A DNA stretch of 64,000 nucleotides from Dissulfuribacter thermophilus (GCF_001687335.1 NZ_MAGO01000006.1:124001-188000), one strand, 5' to 3'. Counted from the first letter of the stretch, positions 9,241-18,805 are shown. Made by a program: numbers and translations. The notes: a model not told the origin generated them from the sequence alone.

Positions 9241-10905
9241 ATGGGGGGAAGGGAGCCAAGACAAATGGAAGACATCGGTCTAATTCATCCTGAAGGGAGA
9301 TTTCTAGAACCCAAAGGGCCTATCCTTATTGGTCTTCACAGACCAAATTACTTCGTGAAAAATCTTAGGAAAAATTCTCACTATATAAAATTGGGGGTAA
9401 CGCTTGATGGTCAAGATGTCACAAATGAATGCAACTTCCCCAATGATGACGTCAAGGTAGAGTGTGGAGAGCCTGTCTTCGAGATAAAAAATCCGTTTCC
9501 ATTCTATGGGACCACCTATATCCTTAAGTATGCTGCAGATAGGTTTAAAAACGACCCGCTTTCCTTCAGGTTTAAAAGGTCTTTTGATATAACGAACGAC
9601 GAAGATTCTATTTTTGAGGAGATACTTGAAGGCAGGGTACTTGCAGGTGGCAATAAGACAGTAGCTCTTCATCACTTTCCAAGGCATGTTCTTCTTTCCC
9701 TTGCGGTAAATTCTAAGAGTCCAAAGGTGTTACAGGCACTGTCGGAAATCGCCTGTGACCTCGTCCAAGATCATCATGGAAATCCAATTGGCCTCAAGTT
9801 TGTAAAGGGAGATGATGAAAGGCCACACCCATTAATCCACGACAAGGCCCTATTTGAGGCAGTGGCAAACAATCCAAATCTCCCAGATAGTTACAAAAGG
9901 GTAATGGTTTTGAATCCAGGTGTTCAGGGCCAAAATCCAATAGTTGGTGAGTACATAAACGATAAAACCCATGTTTGGGAATATCTTAGGAAAAATAGCT
10001 ACATACCCTGGGGGCACTTTGCCTCAAATATGGCACAAGACGCCATACGCTATAGTGTTAACGACTTGACATTAGAAGATATAAAAGGATTACGTTTTTT
10101 ATATTATCAAAGAATATATTGTCAGCTTGCGACGTCCCTTGGAATTACTATTAGTGAAGAGGGCTTTTCTTCAGACAAAGAACTCGAAGAGTTTCGTATA
10201 ACATTGCTAGGAAACGTAAAAAAAACCATAGATAGTGGCAAAGACATCCCATTTAATGCAAACCTTTGGGGCTGGAATTATGGCTTTGGATATGCATCCA
10301 GCGGCTATAGGCTTCACGCCTCACATCAACAAATTCACAATCAATATGCACTCGTACCCAAAAGATGTGCCAAAGAGGTCTCAGCATATGTGGTAGGAGA
10401 CCTAGTTAGGGATTTTATATGGCGATATGAGGCAAAATTTAAAACTTCCTTTTTTGATGCCTATATAGAGGCAATAAGATCGAATAGTAGAACTGATGGA
10501 AGCGGTGAAGGACCAAAAGAACTCATAATCTTTGAGGATGAAAACGTCATGGCCTTTTGCCCAAAGGCACAGCGTTCTCAGGGTGAAGTTCAGCTTATGG
10601 CCAAAAGACCAGTTGGTAACATCCTTGAAGCTGATAGCTCTATGCGTAACTCCATTGACAAAGGAATCCTCCTTGTCATGAAGGCATTATCACGCCTGGG
10701 CGCTGAGATGATTACTGTTTATGAAGTGTCAAAGAGATACGATGATCTCAATAGTTGTCAGCGTCTCTTTTATTGCTTTTTGCCAAGGCATGAAAATTCA
10801 CCAGGTTCGATGAGTGAAGCCCAGGGAAGATGGATTACAGGGCACTATCCAGAAGACTTTGCATGGGCGCTGAGGAACCATATTGAGAATAGGTTGATCC
10901 AGTAG
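9241..10905 (+). CDS. HIT/GalT-superfamily-like protein, unknown substrate
   Basis: 554 residues, no signal peptide or membrane segment. The only recognisable motif is a histidine cluster H359-A-S-H362-Q-Q-I-H366-NQ, which recalls the HxHxH/HxHxQ triad of HIT and galactose-1-phosphate uridylyltransferase proteins. A second possible half (about 440-540) contains ELIIFEDENVMAFCP and GEVQLMAKRP strands typical of a HIT fold. I infer a nucleotidyl transferase or hydrolase of the GalT-like type, but I do not recognise a characterised family. AAGGAG lies 9 bases before the ATG; an internal ATG at 9265 also has a good site (GGGAG). Confidence 0.75.
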   Translation: MGGREPRQMEDIGLIHPEGRFLEPKGPILIGLHRPNYFVKNLRKNSHYIKLGVTLDGQDVTNECNFPNDDVKVECGEPVFEIKNPFPFYGTTYILKYAADRFKNDPLSFRFKRSFDITNDEDSIFEEILEGRVLAGGNKTVALHHFPRHVLLSLAVNSKSPKVLQALSEIACDLVQDHHGNPIGLKFVKGDDERPHPLIHDKALFEAVANNPNLPDSYKRVMVLNPGVQGQNPIVGEYINDKTHVWEYLRKNSYIPWGHFASNMAQDAIRYSVNDLTLEDIKGLRFLYYQRIYCQLATSLGITISEEGFSSDKELEEFRITLLGNVKKTIDSGKDIPFNANLWGWNYGFGYASSGYRLHASHQQIHNQYALVPKRCAKEVSAYVVGDLVRDFIWRYEAKFKTSFFDAYIEAIRSNSRTDGSGEGPKELIIFEDENVMAFCPKAQRSQGEVQLMAKRPVGNILEADSSMRNSIDKGILLVMKALSRLGAEMITVYEVSKRYDDLNSCQRLFYCFLPRHENSPGSMSEAQGRWITGHYPEDFAWALRNHIENRLIQ

Positions 10906-10910
10906 TTCAT

Positions 10911-11031
10911 CTCAGATTATGCACTTCAAATGCCTGAAAAAATAATTTTCAAAGTTTTCGCAATTTCATCGAATGGGCTTGCGTTGTCGGGCATTTGAAG
11001 TACCAAAAACTGGCGAACTGCATAATCTGAG
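10911..11031. repeat. Short interspersed palindromic repeat, copy 3 (best conserved)
   Basis: The outer arms CTCAGATTATGCA (10911-10923) and TGCATAATCTGAG (11019-11031) are perfect complements. The inner arms ACTTCAAATGCC (10923-10934) and GGCATTTGAAGT (10990-11001) are too. On the right side 17 bases separate inner and outer arms, while on the left they are continuous, so the element is asymmetric. The same left-arm order occurs at 4829-4855. It sits between the convergent 9241 gene and TPR gene. Confidence 0.65.
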
Positions 11032-11039
11032 TCCATGCA

Positions 11040-12662
11040 TTAAAACAACATGAAGTCTTCCTGGCCCTCCTGTGCCTTTTCCATCTTTTCTTTAATGCGT
11101 TTTTTGTCTTTTTTCTGCTTAAATAGACGCAGGCTCTTTTCATACTGGTACCAGGCCTCGTCATAATCGCCATTTTTATAGTAGGCATCGCCCAGATGCT
11201 CATTAATAATAGGATCATCTGGTACCCGGCTTACGGCCTTCTTTAGTACCTCGATTGCCTGGCCAATTCTACCTTTTTTATAATAAACCCATCCGAGACT
11301 ATCCAAGATGTAGCCATCGTCCGGTCTCTTTTTTAAGGCCTTTTTTATGAGGTCCTCGGCCTCACCAAGCTTAATACCCATTTCAGCATAGGTATAACCT
11401 ATAAAATTCAAAGCAGATGGATTCTCAGGATCAGTCTCTAGGATCTTCTTTGCGGTCTCTATGGCCTGGTCTCGTCTACCTATTTCATCTAATAAAAGGG
11501 CCATCTCTAAAAGCACCTCATTAATCTGAGACCTGTGGGCAATGTTTTTATTCGATTCGACTTCCTCTAAAACATGGAGCGCACCTTTGTAATCACCCTC
11601 TTCTTTTAGAATTTTTGCTATCCTAATCCTCGCAAGGATATAAATAGGCTCTTCTTCTCTTATCTTTTCATACGAATGCTTAGCCTTATCCTTCTGCCCC
11701 AATCCTTCCAGGGCTAAACCTCTATAAAAATGGAGTTGAGGGCTGTCTGGAAACAGTATTTGGAGCCTGTCTAAGACTTCAAGGGCCTTTTGATACTGTC
11801 CAAGATCGAGATAATATCCTATTGTCCGAAATCCGACTCGAGGGTCACTAGAATCTTGATTATAGAATTCGTCTATTTCTTTTAAGGCCTTTTCGTTTCT
11901 GCCAGCATCTATCAAAAATCTTATATAATCATCCCGTGCCTTGAGGTCTTGTGGGCGTCTATGTAAATAGGTATCAAATGCGCCTATGGCATCTTCCACA
12001 TCCCCTCTTTTCTTATAAATTAATGCCAAACCATAATATGCATCGACCATGTTGGGATTCAATTGGACTGCCTTTTTAAAATGCCTTTCCGCATCCACTA
12101 ATTTATTTGAATCAAAATATAGTCTTCCGAGATAGTAATGAATCATAAAGGAATTTTGGGTTTCCTCTTTAAGGGAACGCTCCAGTACATCTATTGCCTT
12201 GTCATATTGCTTTATTTCCATATAGATATTCCCCAGGAAAAACAGGGCCTGTGTGTTTCCTGGGGCTTTATCAAGGGCCTTTTCAAGGACTTCTATGGCA
12301 TCTTTGATGCGATTGGAGTGGACATAGATCCTAGCCAGTAAGATCATGGTGTCAACATCGTTTGGAGACTGTTTAAGCACAGCCTCTGCCCAATACCTTG
12401 CCTCATTGAAGTTTTTTTTATGTATTGCTATTTCAGCTAATTCTTTGAGTATGTTGACTTCATTAGGATCCTTTTTGAGGGCGGTCTTAAAGGACCGCTC
12501 AGCCTCATCAAATTTCCCGTTGGCCTTTTCTATAAGGCCCTTCATAAAATAGGCATAAGACGCGGAATGATCTAAATCAGAGTTTGCAAGGGCTTTGGGC
12601 GGATACAAAAAAAAGACAGAAAAAATATATATAAAAAACAACTTAAATAAAAGTTTTCTCAT
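11040..12662 (-). CDS. Exported TPR-repeat protein
   Basis: 540 residues: a signal peptide (MRKLLFKLFFIYIFSVFF..., cleavage near ALA) followed by about 13-14 tetratricopeptide repeats, e.g. AYFMKGLIEKANGKFDEAE and GWVYYKKGRIGQAIEVL. It is predicted to be periplasmic or lipid-anchored and to serve as a protein-interaction scaffold. The start ATG overlaps the rpoH stop (ATGA), so it is translationally coupled to the heat-shock sigma factor gene. No catalytic domain seen. Confidence 0.88.
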   Translation of the reverse strand: MRKLLFKLFFIYIFSVFFLYPPKALANSDLDHSASYAYFMKGLIEKANGKFDEAERSFKTALKKDPNEVNILKELAEIAIHKKNFNEARYWAEAVLKQSPNDVDTMILLARIYVHSNRIKDAIEVLEKALDKAPGNTQALFFLGNIYMEIKQYDKAIDVLERSLKEETQNSFMIHYYLGRLYFDSNKLVDAERHFKKAVQLNPNMVDAYYGLALIYKKRGDVEDAIGAFDTYLHRRPQDLKARDDYIRFLIDAGRNEKALKEIDEFYNQDSSDPRVGFRTIGYYLDLGQYQKALEVLDRLQILFPDSPQLHFYRGLALEGLGQKDKAKHSYEKIREEEPIYILARIRIAKILKEEGDYKGALHVLEEVESNKNIAHRSQINEVLLEMALLLDEIGRRDQAIETAKKILETDPENPSALNFIGYTYAEMGIKLGEAEDLIKKALKKRPDDGYILDSLGWVYYKKGRIGQAIEVLKKAVSRVPDDPIINEHLGDAYYKNGDYDEAWYQYEKSLRLFKQKKDKKRIKEKMEKAQEGQEDFMLF

Positions 12663-13624
12663 TCTTGTTCAAAAACCTCTGTATAATTTTCTATATCAGG
12701 GATACGCTTTTTTAAGAACTTCTTTAACTTCTGTTTAATCCTCGATTCAATCTGCCTTATTCTTTCCCTTGAAACCCCAAATTCTTCGCCAATTTCTTGC
12801 AGGGTCTTGGGTTCATCAGTCAACATCCTCTGATCGAATATGACACGCTCCTTGTCATTCAGGGTCTCTCTAAAGGCCATCATGTGCTCAGCAAGTTGCT
12901 CCTGGATCTCTTCACGTGCAATCTCAGTTTCGAGTGATGGACCAGAGGTCTTAAGAAAATCTATGTGCTTTTCATCAGCATCTTCCTTGATAGGAGAATC
13001 AAGGCTAACCTCCCAAGACCCCATGCGCTGTTCCATATCGATTACATCTTGCTCAGAGACATTTAGTCTCTGAGATATAAGTTTAGGGACTGGGTCAAAG
13101 CCAAGGGCAAAAAGACGCTCTTTCTCTTTGTTCAGATTGTAAAAGAGCTTTCTTTGAGCTTGAGTAGTCCCAATCTTTACCAGCCTCCAATTGTCCATAA
13201 TAAACTTTAAGATATAGGCCTTTATCCAAAACGAGGCATAATAAGAAAATTTGACCCCTTTATAGGGATTAAATTTCTTCACTGCCTGCATGAGGCCGAT
13301 ATTCCCTTCTTGAATGAGATCCAAAAAGTTCTGCATCCAAAATTTTTGGAAATCAAGGGCTATCTTTACAACAAGCCTCAGGTTTGCCGTAACAATTTTC
13401 GAGGCAATGGCCGGATCCTTTGTTTCATAGTATTCCTTTGTAAGCCTCTCTTCTTCCTCCTTGCTCAAAAGGGGATATCTATTGATCTCTGCCAGATATT
13501 GAGAAAGGGGATCCTGTGCCTTTGCCGGAAGTTGTGTAACATCACTGGCATTTTGTTCAGCAGGCAGGTTTAGGACAACATCCTGTTTTTTTTCAAGGGT
13601 ATCAACTTTTCTCTTTTTGCCCAT
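12659..13624 (-). CDS. rpoH: RNA polymerase sigma factor RpoH-like (sigma-32)
   Basis: 321 residues. Region 2 shows ANLRLVVKIA, DLIQEGNIGLMQAVKKFNP and the -10 recognition segment FSYYASFWIKAYILKFI. The heat-shock-specific RpoH box is present as QRKLFYNLNK. Region 4 ends in the helix-turn-helix TLQEIGEEFGVSRERIRQIE. The RpoH box separates it from RpoD/RpoS. The N-terminal extension of about 40 residues is longer than in E. coli. Operon order is DJ-1 gene, rpoH, TPR gene; DJ-1 ends 7 bases upstream. Confidence 0.92.
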   Translation of the reverse strand: MGKKRKVDTLEKKQDVVLNLPAEQNASDVTQLPAKAQDPLSQYLAEINRYPLLSKEEEERLTKEYYETKDPAIASKIVTANLRLVVKIALDFQKFWMQNFLDLIQEGNIGLMQAVKKFNPYKGVKFSYYASFWIKAYILKFIMDNWRLVKIGTTQAQRKLFYNLNKEKERLFALGFDPVPKLISQRLNVSEQDVIDMEQRMGSWEVSLDSPIKEDADEKHIDFLKTSGPSLETEIAREEIQEQLAEHMMAFRETLNDKERVIFDQRMLTDEPKTLQEIGEEFGVSRERIRQIESRIKQKLKKFLKKRIPDIENYTEVFEQE

Positions 13625-13631
13625 TTTACCC

Positions 13632-14180
13632 CTACACCAAAAGTCCCTTCTTTAATTCTTCGACCTTTTGGGGACCAACAAGGTCTTCAACGAGTTTTAA
13701 AGCAAAATCCATGGCAGTCCCTGGTCCTTGACTCGTTATTACTAGGCCGTCCACCACTACTCTATCATCTGAGATATTCGCCTTCTTTATGGCATCTCTC
13801 GTTATAGGATGGCATGTAATGGTCTTTCCTGTTACTAAATTGTGTCGCTCAAGCACTGTTGGAGCTGCACAAATTGCTCCAACTTTTTTACCCATCTCCA
13901 ATTGCCTTGTAAGTAAGGCAACAACTCTGTCGTCCTTTGCTAGATTTTCAGTTCCGTCAATCCCACCTGGGAGGACTATCAGATCGTATGCCTGATCTAG
14001 GGCTTCATCTATGTACACGTCAGGAATAATCTTTACATCCCTTGCTGACGGTATTGGCCCCTTCTCCAATCCCACTATATCACATTCTATGCCTGCTCGT
14101 CTAAAGATATCTACTACGGTTACGGCCTCAAGTTCTTCATAACCCGGAGCAAGTAATACAGCTACCCTCTTACTTGTCAT
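13632..14180 (-). CDS. DJ-1/YajL-family protein
   Basis: 182 residues of the DJ-1/PfpI superfamily. The nucleophilic elbow is GAICAAPTVL with the conserved cysteine. The acidic residue that activates it is in the GYEELEAVTVVD segment near residue 17. The family includes chaperones and enzymes acting on glyoxal-damaged proteins and nucleotides. Being first in an operon with rpoH fits a stress role. The exact activity (deglycase, glyoxalase or chaperone) cannot be told from sequence. Confidence 0.9.
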   Translation of the reverse strand: MTSKRVAVLLAPGYEELEAVTVVDIFRRAGIECDIVGLEKGPIPSARDVKIIPDVYIDEALDQAYDLIVLPGGIDGTENLAKDDRVVALLTRQLEMGKKVGAICAAPTVLERHNLVTGKTITCHPITRDAIKKANISDDRVVVDGLVITSQGPGTAMDFALKLVEDLVGPQKVEELKKGLLV

Positions 14181-14300
14181 TGCAAAATGCCCTCCATTGT
14201 CCTATTATTATTTTTTACCAATCACTGAAATTACAGAGTAAGTGCAAGTACTTCATCCCTTTTACCTTGCATTTTCCATATGAAAATTGGGTTTTAGTTT

Positions 14301-15713
14301 ATGACAAATAGTAAAGAACATACTTACAACTTAGATGAAGAAAAGACGTCACGCAACCCCATAAGGCCTCTTGTGGTCTTAGTGGGAAGGCCGAATGTTG
14401 GAAAAAGCACACTTTTTAATAGGCTCACCCGATCTAGGGATGCATTGGTAGACCCAACTCCAGGCCTTACAAGGGACGTACGAATTAAAAACGCTGTTGT
14501 CAACGGCCATCAGATCTTGATTGCAGATACTGGTGGAATCGAAGAACAAGATTTGGAAGAAGGCCTTTCAGGGCTGGTGAGTAAGGCAAGCCTCAAGGCA
14601 GCTAAGTCTGCGGATTTGATCATCATCCTCTTTGACATACGTCAGGGGCTTACTGCTCAGGATATAGAGATAGTAGAAACCATAAGACCCCTTGGAAAAC
14701 CTTTGATGTTCGTAGCCAATAAGGCAGACACGTCTAAGGACAAAGCCCTTATTGGCGAGCTCTATGAGATAGGGGCAGAAGAAATCATACCTATCTCTGC
14801 CGAACATGGAAGAGGAATCGATGAGTTAGAAGATAAAATCATCAACAGTTTGAAGACTGCTCCGTGCCTATCTAGCTCCGATTCCGAAATCCTCGTACAA
14901 CCTGAACCAGAAGACATCATAAGAGTCGCCATTGTTGGAAGACCTAACGTTGGAAAATCCTCGCTCTTCAATGCATTGACCGGTGAAGAAAGGGTCGTTG
15001 TCTCTGATGTACCAGGCACCACCAGAGACGTGGTTGACACCATAATTGAACGGCCTGGGAAATTACCCATTCTACTTGCAGACACAGCAGGGATCAGGCG
15101 AAAAAGCAAGACAAAACAGAGGATAGAAAAATTTAGCGTTTTAAAGGCGCTTGAGGCCATAAAAAGGAGCCACATATGCATCGTGGTCATGGATGCATCT
15201 CTTGGCGTCACTGATCAAGACAAAAAACTCATTGGATATACAGAAGAATTTTCAAAGGCATGCATCACCTTGTACAATAAATGGGACCTTGTGACGACTC
15301 CGGATATGGTTCGTTTAAGGACAGATGAGCTGAAGCTTTCAAAACGCTTTATCCCCTATTCACCACATATAAACTGTTCTGCAAAGACTGGGAGAAAGAT
15401 CAAATCTATTTGGCCCCTAATCGACAGGGTATATGAAGATTATTCAAAAAAGATATCTACAGGCAGATTAAATAGGGCACTTCAAGAGGCGCTGAACAGG
15501 CGGACTCCCCCTATTTCTAAGGGCCATCAGATAAAGATGTACTATACAACTCAGACTGGGACCTGTCCGCCGACATTCCTCATATTTGCCAATTATCCGG
15601 ATAAGATCCCGAACCAGTATAAACGCTTTTTAATTAACCACTTTAGAAATGTACTCGAAATGCCAAATACCCCTATTAAGCTCATATTCAGAGAAAGGGA
15701 TAGGAGAAAGTGA
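14301..15713 (+). CDS. der: Ribosome biogenesis GTPase Der (EngA)
   Basis: 470 residues with two tandem GTPase domains and a C-terminal KH-like domain, as in Der. G1 motifs GRPNVGKSTLFN (first domain) and GRPNVGKSSLFN (second); G3 motifs DTGG and DTAG; G4 motifs NKAD and NKWD. It is required for 50S subunit maturation. The start has an N-terminal extension of about 20 residues before the first G domain. The stop overlaps the GTG of the next gene. Confidence 0.96.
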   Translation: MTNSKEHTYNLDEEKTSRNPIRPLVVLVGRPNVGKSTLFNRLTRSRDALVDPTPGLTRDVRIKNAVVNGHQILIADTGGIEEQDLEEGLSGLVSKASLKAAKSADLIIILFDIRQGLTAQDIEIVETIRPLGKPLMFVANKADTSKDKALIGELYEIGAEEIIPISAEHGRGIDELEDKIINSLKTAPCLSSSDSEILVQPEPEDIIRVAIVGRPNVGKSSLFNALTGEERVVVSDVPGTTRDVVDTIIERPGKLPILLADTAGIRRKSKTKQRIEKFSVLKALEAIKRSHICIVVMDASLGVTDQDKKLIGYTEEFSKACITLYNKWDLVTTPDMVRLRTDELKLSKRFIPYSPHINCSAKTGRKIKSIWPLIDRVYEDYSKKISTGRLNRALQEALNRRTPPISKGHQIKMYYTTQTGTCPPTFLIFANYPDKIPNQYKRFLINHFRNVLEMPNTPIKLIFRERDRRK

Positions 15714-16201
15714 TCCCAAATACCATAGTGGTCAATGGAAGGATAATAGGCATTATTGGACTTGAGGCGGCTTTTTCCAATCTCTTGGCCCAAAAAGATA
15801 CCCTATCCCCAAAAGAGGCTGCCCAAAAGCTGTTTGATGAGATTAAGGTTAAAAACTACATCGCAGCCGACCTAAAACAGGAATATTTAAAGGGCTTGGA
15901 AGTGGCGTGGAGAAAATTTCATGGCCTTGAAATAGAGGATGATGATAAAACGGTCCTTGACATAAAAATCCTAGGTCCTGGATGCCTTAGCTGCAATCGC
16001 CTTGAAGAAATGGTTACCAATGTTTTGGAAGAGATCCGCATTGCAGCTGATATCAGTCACATAAAGGAACATGATGAGATATGGCGCTATGGAGTTATTA
16101 ATACTCCAGCCCTAGTTATTAATGGAAAAGTCGTTTGTTCTGGCCGTCTTCCCACTGCAGCACAGATAAAAAACTGGTTAAACGAGGCAATTAATAGTTA
16201 G
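15710..16201 (+). CDS. Thioredoxin-like redox-active disulfide protein with extra N-terminal domain
   Basis: 163 residues. The C-terminal half (from about residue 84) is a thioredoxin_3/TIGR00412-type domain with the redox pair in GPGCLSCNRLE and the cis-proline loop VINTPALVINGKVV. The N-terminal 80 residues form a mostly helical domain (NGRIIGIIGLEAAFSNLL) that I do not recognise. Small proteins of this type reduce disulfides in the cytoplasm of anaerobes. The GTG start is inside the der stop codon (GTGA), indicating co-expression. Confidence 0.82.
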   Translation: MIPNTIVVNGRIIGIIGLEAAFSNLLAQKDTLSPKEAAQKLFDEIKVKNYIAADLKQEYLKGLEVAWRKFHGLEIEDDDKTVLDIKILGPGCLSCNRLEEMVTNVLEEIRIAADISHIKEHDEIWRYGVINTPALVINGKVVCSGRLPTAAQIKNWLNEAINS

Positions 16202-16255
16202 GTGCTTGACATAGACGTTTCTGCAAAGTAAATAAAGGCCATCACTGAAATGAAT

Positions 16256-16333
16256 GGTGGGAGTAGCTCAACTGGTTAGAGCGTCGGGTTGTGGCCCCGG
16301 AGGCTGTGGGTTCAAGTCCCATCTCTCACCCCA
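16256..16333 (+). tRNA. tRNA-His (GTG)
   Basis: Cloverleaf with acceptor GTGGGAG/CTCTCAC, the extra G-1 (16256) opposite C73 that is diagnostic for tRNA-His, anticodon GTG in the loop TTGTGGC, TTCAAGT T-loop, and an encoded CCA (16331-16333). Confidence 0.97.
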
Positions 16334-16343
16334 GAAAATTCAA

Positions 16344-16375
16344 GGGGTTACGGCAAAATACCGTAACCCCTTTTA
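16344..16375 (+). terminator. Intrinsic terminator after tRNA-His
   Basis: GGGGTTACGG / CCGTAACCCC perfect 10-bp stem, 7-base loop, then TTTT. It is the same design, with the same CAGAAAATTCA lead-in, as the terminator after tRNA-Arg at 47058. Confidence 0.88.
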
Positions 16376-16415
16376 AGTTTGTCCTGTTTTTTGATTTCAA
16401 TAGTGGAGTGTTTTC

Positions 16416-17399
16416 GTGAAAAGACAGCTAAGTCCATTTCTGGCGCACTTTTCAGGTGCTCTCAATCTTGACTTCATCTATGAAATCGAATCGCTGGAAC
16501 TACTAAAGAATTCTTTGAAAAAAGACATTTTGCCTGGAAGTGAATATATTCTAACCCAGGACGAAAGTGATCTAGTCATCAATTCATTAGAGCCACAAAG
16601 GGATCTAAGGTACAGGGGAGGAGGCGGTTCTTCTGCCAACACCTGCGTAATACTTTCATCCCTCGGGATAAGATCTAGCTTCATAGGTGCCTGCGGAGTG
16701 GATGAAGCCGGGGATATTGTGCTCTCTTCCATGGAGGGGGTAGATCTTTCGACAGTAAAACGTCTTGGAAATACCGCCATATGTATCATACTGGTACCCC
16801 AAAAAGAGCGGGATCGTACTATATTGGTATGCCCTGGCACAGATCATTTTCCTACTCCAGAACAAAAAGAAATTCGCTTCTTACACTTGAGCTCATTGCC
16901 CACTCAAAGGGGCTTGGAATTTCACAAGGCATTGGTAAGTTCTCTACACAAAGATGCGGTTTTGAGCCTAGATCCCGGAGAGATATATTCAGCCATGGGA
17001 ATCGATGCCATCTCGCCCATATTACGCAGGACTGATCTACTGTTCATTACTGAAAGTGAACTTGGTATGCTAATTGGAGAAAATGATCCCCAAAAATTGT
17101 TGTCATATCTTAGAAGCGTAGATGACACATTTGGGCCTTTTCATCCATCAGTAATCGTCAAAAGAGGCCCTAAGGGTGCTGTGTGTTATACTAAAACAGC
17201 AGTATATGAGGCAGAGGCCAAAAAGGTAGAAGCCATAGTGGACAACACAGGTGCAGGAGATGCCTTTAATGCCGGTTTTCTATATTCCTGGTTGAACCAT
17301 AAGGCCCCATTTGAATGTTTGTTTTTTGCCAATAATGTGGCAGCCCTATCCCTTAGTGACTGGGGAAGGAACTGGATAAGGAGATTAAAACATGTATAG
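16416..17399 (+). CDS. PfkB-family carbohydrate/nucleoside kinase
   Basis: 327 residues, ribokinase fold. Substrate-side GGGGSSANTCVILSSLG near residue 67 and the C-terminal signature DNTGAGDAFNAGFL with the catalytic aspartate. The class (ribokinase, adenosine kinase, fructokinase or other) is not decided by these motifs. Start GTG 16416 has GGAG 8 bases upstream. The 3' end overlaps the next gene by 8 bases, so kinase and formyltransferase-like protein are co-translated; a shared pathway is inferred but unknown. Confidence 0.88.
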   Translation: MKRQLSPFLAHFSGALNLDFIYEIESLELLKNSLKKDILPGSEYILTQDESDLVINSLEPQRDLRYRGGGGSSANTCVILSSLGIRSSFIGACGVDEAGDIVLSSMEGVDLSTVKRLGNTAICIILVPQKERDRTILVCPGTDHFPTPEQKEIRFLHLSSLPTQRGLEFHKALVSSLHKDAVLSLDPGEIYSAMGIDAISPILRRTDLLFITESELGMLIGENDPQKLLSYLRSVDDTFGPFHPSVIVKRGPKGAVCYTKTAVYEAEAKKVEAIVDNTGAGDAFNAGFLYSWLNHKAPFECLFFANNVAALSLSDWGRNWIRRLKHV

Positions 17400-18177
17400 A
17401 TTTGGCTGGTGGACCACTGGAAGAGATGAGGCCGCAGTAGAACTTTTGAAGACTGTCTTAGATGCAATCAATCAAGATGTAATAAAAGGCGAAATTTCCT
17501 ATGTATTTATCTCCAGAGAAAAGGGTGAATCGCGCTATAGCGATGAAATTATAGAAATTTCCCAGGCAAAAGCTATCCCATGTGTAAGTTTTTCCGCTAA
17601 AAAATTTAAACCTGAACTTCGAAAGACGAATCGAGAACTCTGGCGAGATGAATACCACGACCAAGTGCTTCAACTCGTCACCCCCTATGAGGCAGACCTC
17701 ATAGTGCTTGCAGGATACATGTGGGTGGTGAGCGCCTCTGCATGTGAAAGGCTAAAACTCATCAATCTCCATCCAGCACTACCAGGTGGCCCTGAAGGCA
17801 CCTGGCAAGAGGTTATATGGAAATTAATCAAGGAAGACCATGATAAAACAGGGGCCATGATGCACCTCGTAACTCCGGAATTAGATAAGGGTCCCCCAGT
17901 TACCTACTTTTCATTTCCAATAAAGGGCCATGAATGGGATGATCTCTGGCAAGATTTTGCTGAAAGGCTAAAAAAGGCCGGTTCTTTTGAAAACCTAGTC
18001 AATACTATTGGAGAGCAACTCCCTCTCTTTAAAAAGATCAGGGAAGAGGGGGTTAAAAGAGAACTCCCATTGATTGTCAACACAATGAGGGCGTTTTCCC
18101 TTGGCGAGATATCACTTAGTGATCTAAAAGAGCCTCGAGAAATAATATGTGACGACATTTCTAATAATGCACAATAA
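17392..18177 (+). CDS. Formyltransferase-domain protein (PurN-like)
   Basis: 261 residues. The core INLHPALPGGPEGTWQ corresponds to the formyl-transferase catalytic loop (N..H in the PurN/Fmt family). It is followed by TGAMMHLVTPELDKGP, equivalent to the PurN segment around the catalytic aspartate. The N-terminal start MYRFGWWTTGRDEAA is unusual for PurN, which normally has an N-terminal GSGSN nucleotide-loop motif. It may use 10-formyl-THF or may be a diverged relative. The overlap with the PfkB gene suggests a common role. Substrate unknown. Confidence 0.8.
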   Translation: MYRFGWWTTGRDEAAVELLKTVLDAINQDVIKGEISYVFISREKGESRYSDEIIEISQAKAIPCVSFSAKKFKPELRKTNRELWRDEYHDQVLQLVTPYEADLIVLAGYMWVVSASACERLKLINLHPALPGGPEGTWQEVIWKLIKEDHDKTGAMMHLVTPELDKGPPVTYFSFPIKGHEWDDLWQDFAERLKKAGSFENLVNTIGEQLPLFKKIREEGVKRELPLIVNTMRAFSLGEISLSDLKEPREIICDDISNNAQ

Positions 18178-18244
18178 TTTAATGATATGTCGTCTCAATC
18201 TTTAATTTTTGGTAATATGTTGTCTGCTTTTTATATCCTCATGC

Positions 18245-18302
18245 AGTCCTATAGCCTCGTTTCCAACAGGCATACAGGAGTTTAGGGAAAACGGGGCCTT
18301 AT
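18245..18302. terminator. Hairpin between convergent formyltransferase-like gene and ispF
   Basis: TAGCCTCGTTTCC (about 18251-18263) is complementary to the GGAAAACGGGGCC stretch (about 18287-18299) with small mismatches. It lies between convergent genes and is probably a bidirectional terminator. The rest of the 18178-18316 gap shows nothing else. Confidence 0.4.
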
Positions 18303-18316
18303 AAAGGCAGATAGGC

Positions 18317-18805
18317 TCAGTTGGAAAAAATTAACGCAACTGCCTTAGCGGCAATCCCCTCCCCTTTTCCTTCAAATCCGAGCCCCTCAGTAGTGGTTGC
18401 CTTTATATTCACGGCCCCAATGTCGACACCAAGGACCGAGGAGATGTTCTTTTTCATTGCGTCAATGTAAGGGGCAAGACGAGGGCTTTGTGCTATTATG
18501 GTAGAATCAATATTTGCTATATCCCATCCCTCATCATGTAGTAATTTGACTACCTTCTCAAGGAGTATGAGGCTAGAAATACCCTTGTATGCTGGATCAG
18601 TGTCTGGAAAATGTCTTCCGATGTCTCCAAGCCCTGCTGCACCCAAAAGGGCATCGCAGATTGCATGTAACAGGCAATCTGCATCTGAGTGACCTAAGAG
18701 ACCAAATTCATAAGGTATCTTAACTCCACCTACAACAAGATCCCTGTCCCTAGAAAATCTATGAACATCATATCCTAACCCCACACGAAACTGTACTTTT
18801 TTCAC
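18317..18805 (-). CDS. ispF: 2-C-methyl-D-erythritol 2,4-cyclodiphosphate synthase
   Basis: 162 residues. Metal-binding motif GLGYDVHRF near the N-terminus, [21 protein letters not shown], and the C-terminal [21 protein letters not shown]. Fifth step of the MEP isoprenoid pathway (EC 4.6.1.12). The GTG start overlaps the ispD stop (GTGA). Last gene of the glcD-ispD-ispF operon. Confidence 0.96.
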   Translation of the reverse strand: MKKVQFRVGLGYDVHRFSRDRDLVVGGVKIPYEFGLLGHSDADCLLHAICDALLGAAGLGDIGRHFPDTDPAYKGISSLILLEKVVKLLHDEGWDIANIDSTIIAQSPRLAPYIDAMKKNISSVLGVDIGAVNIKATTTEGLGFEGKGEGIAAKAVALIFSN

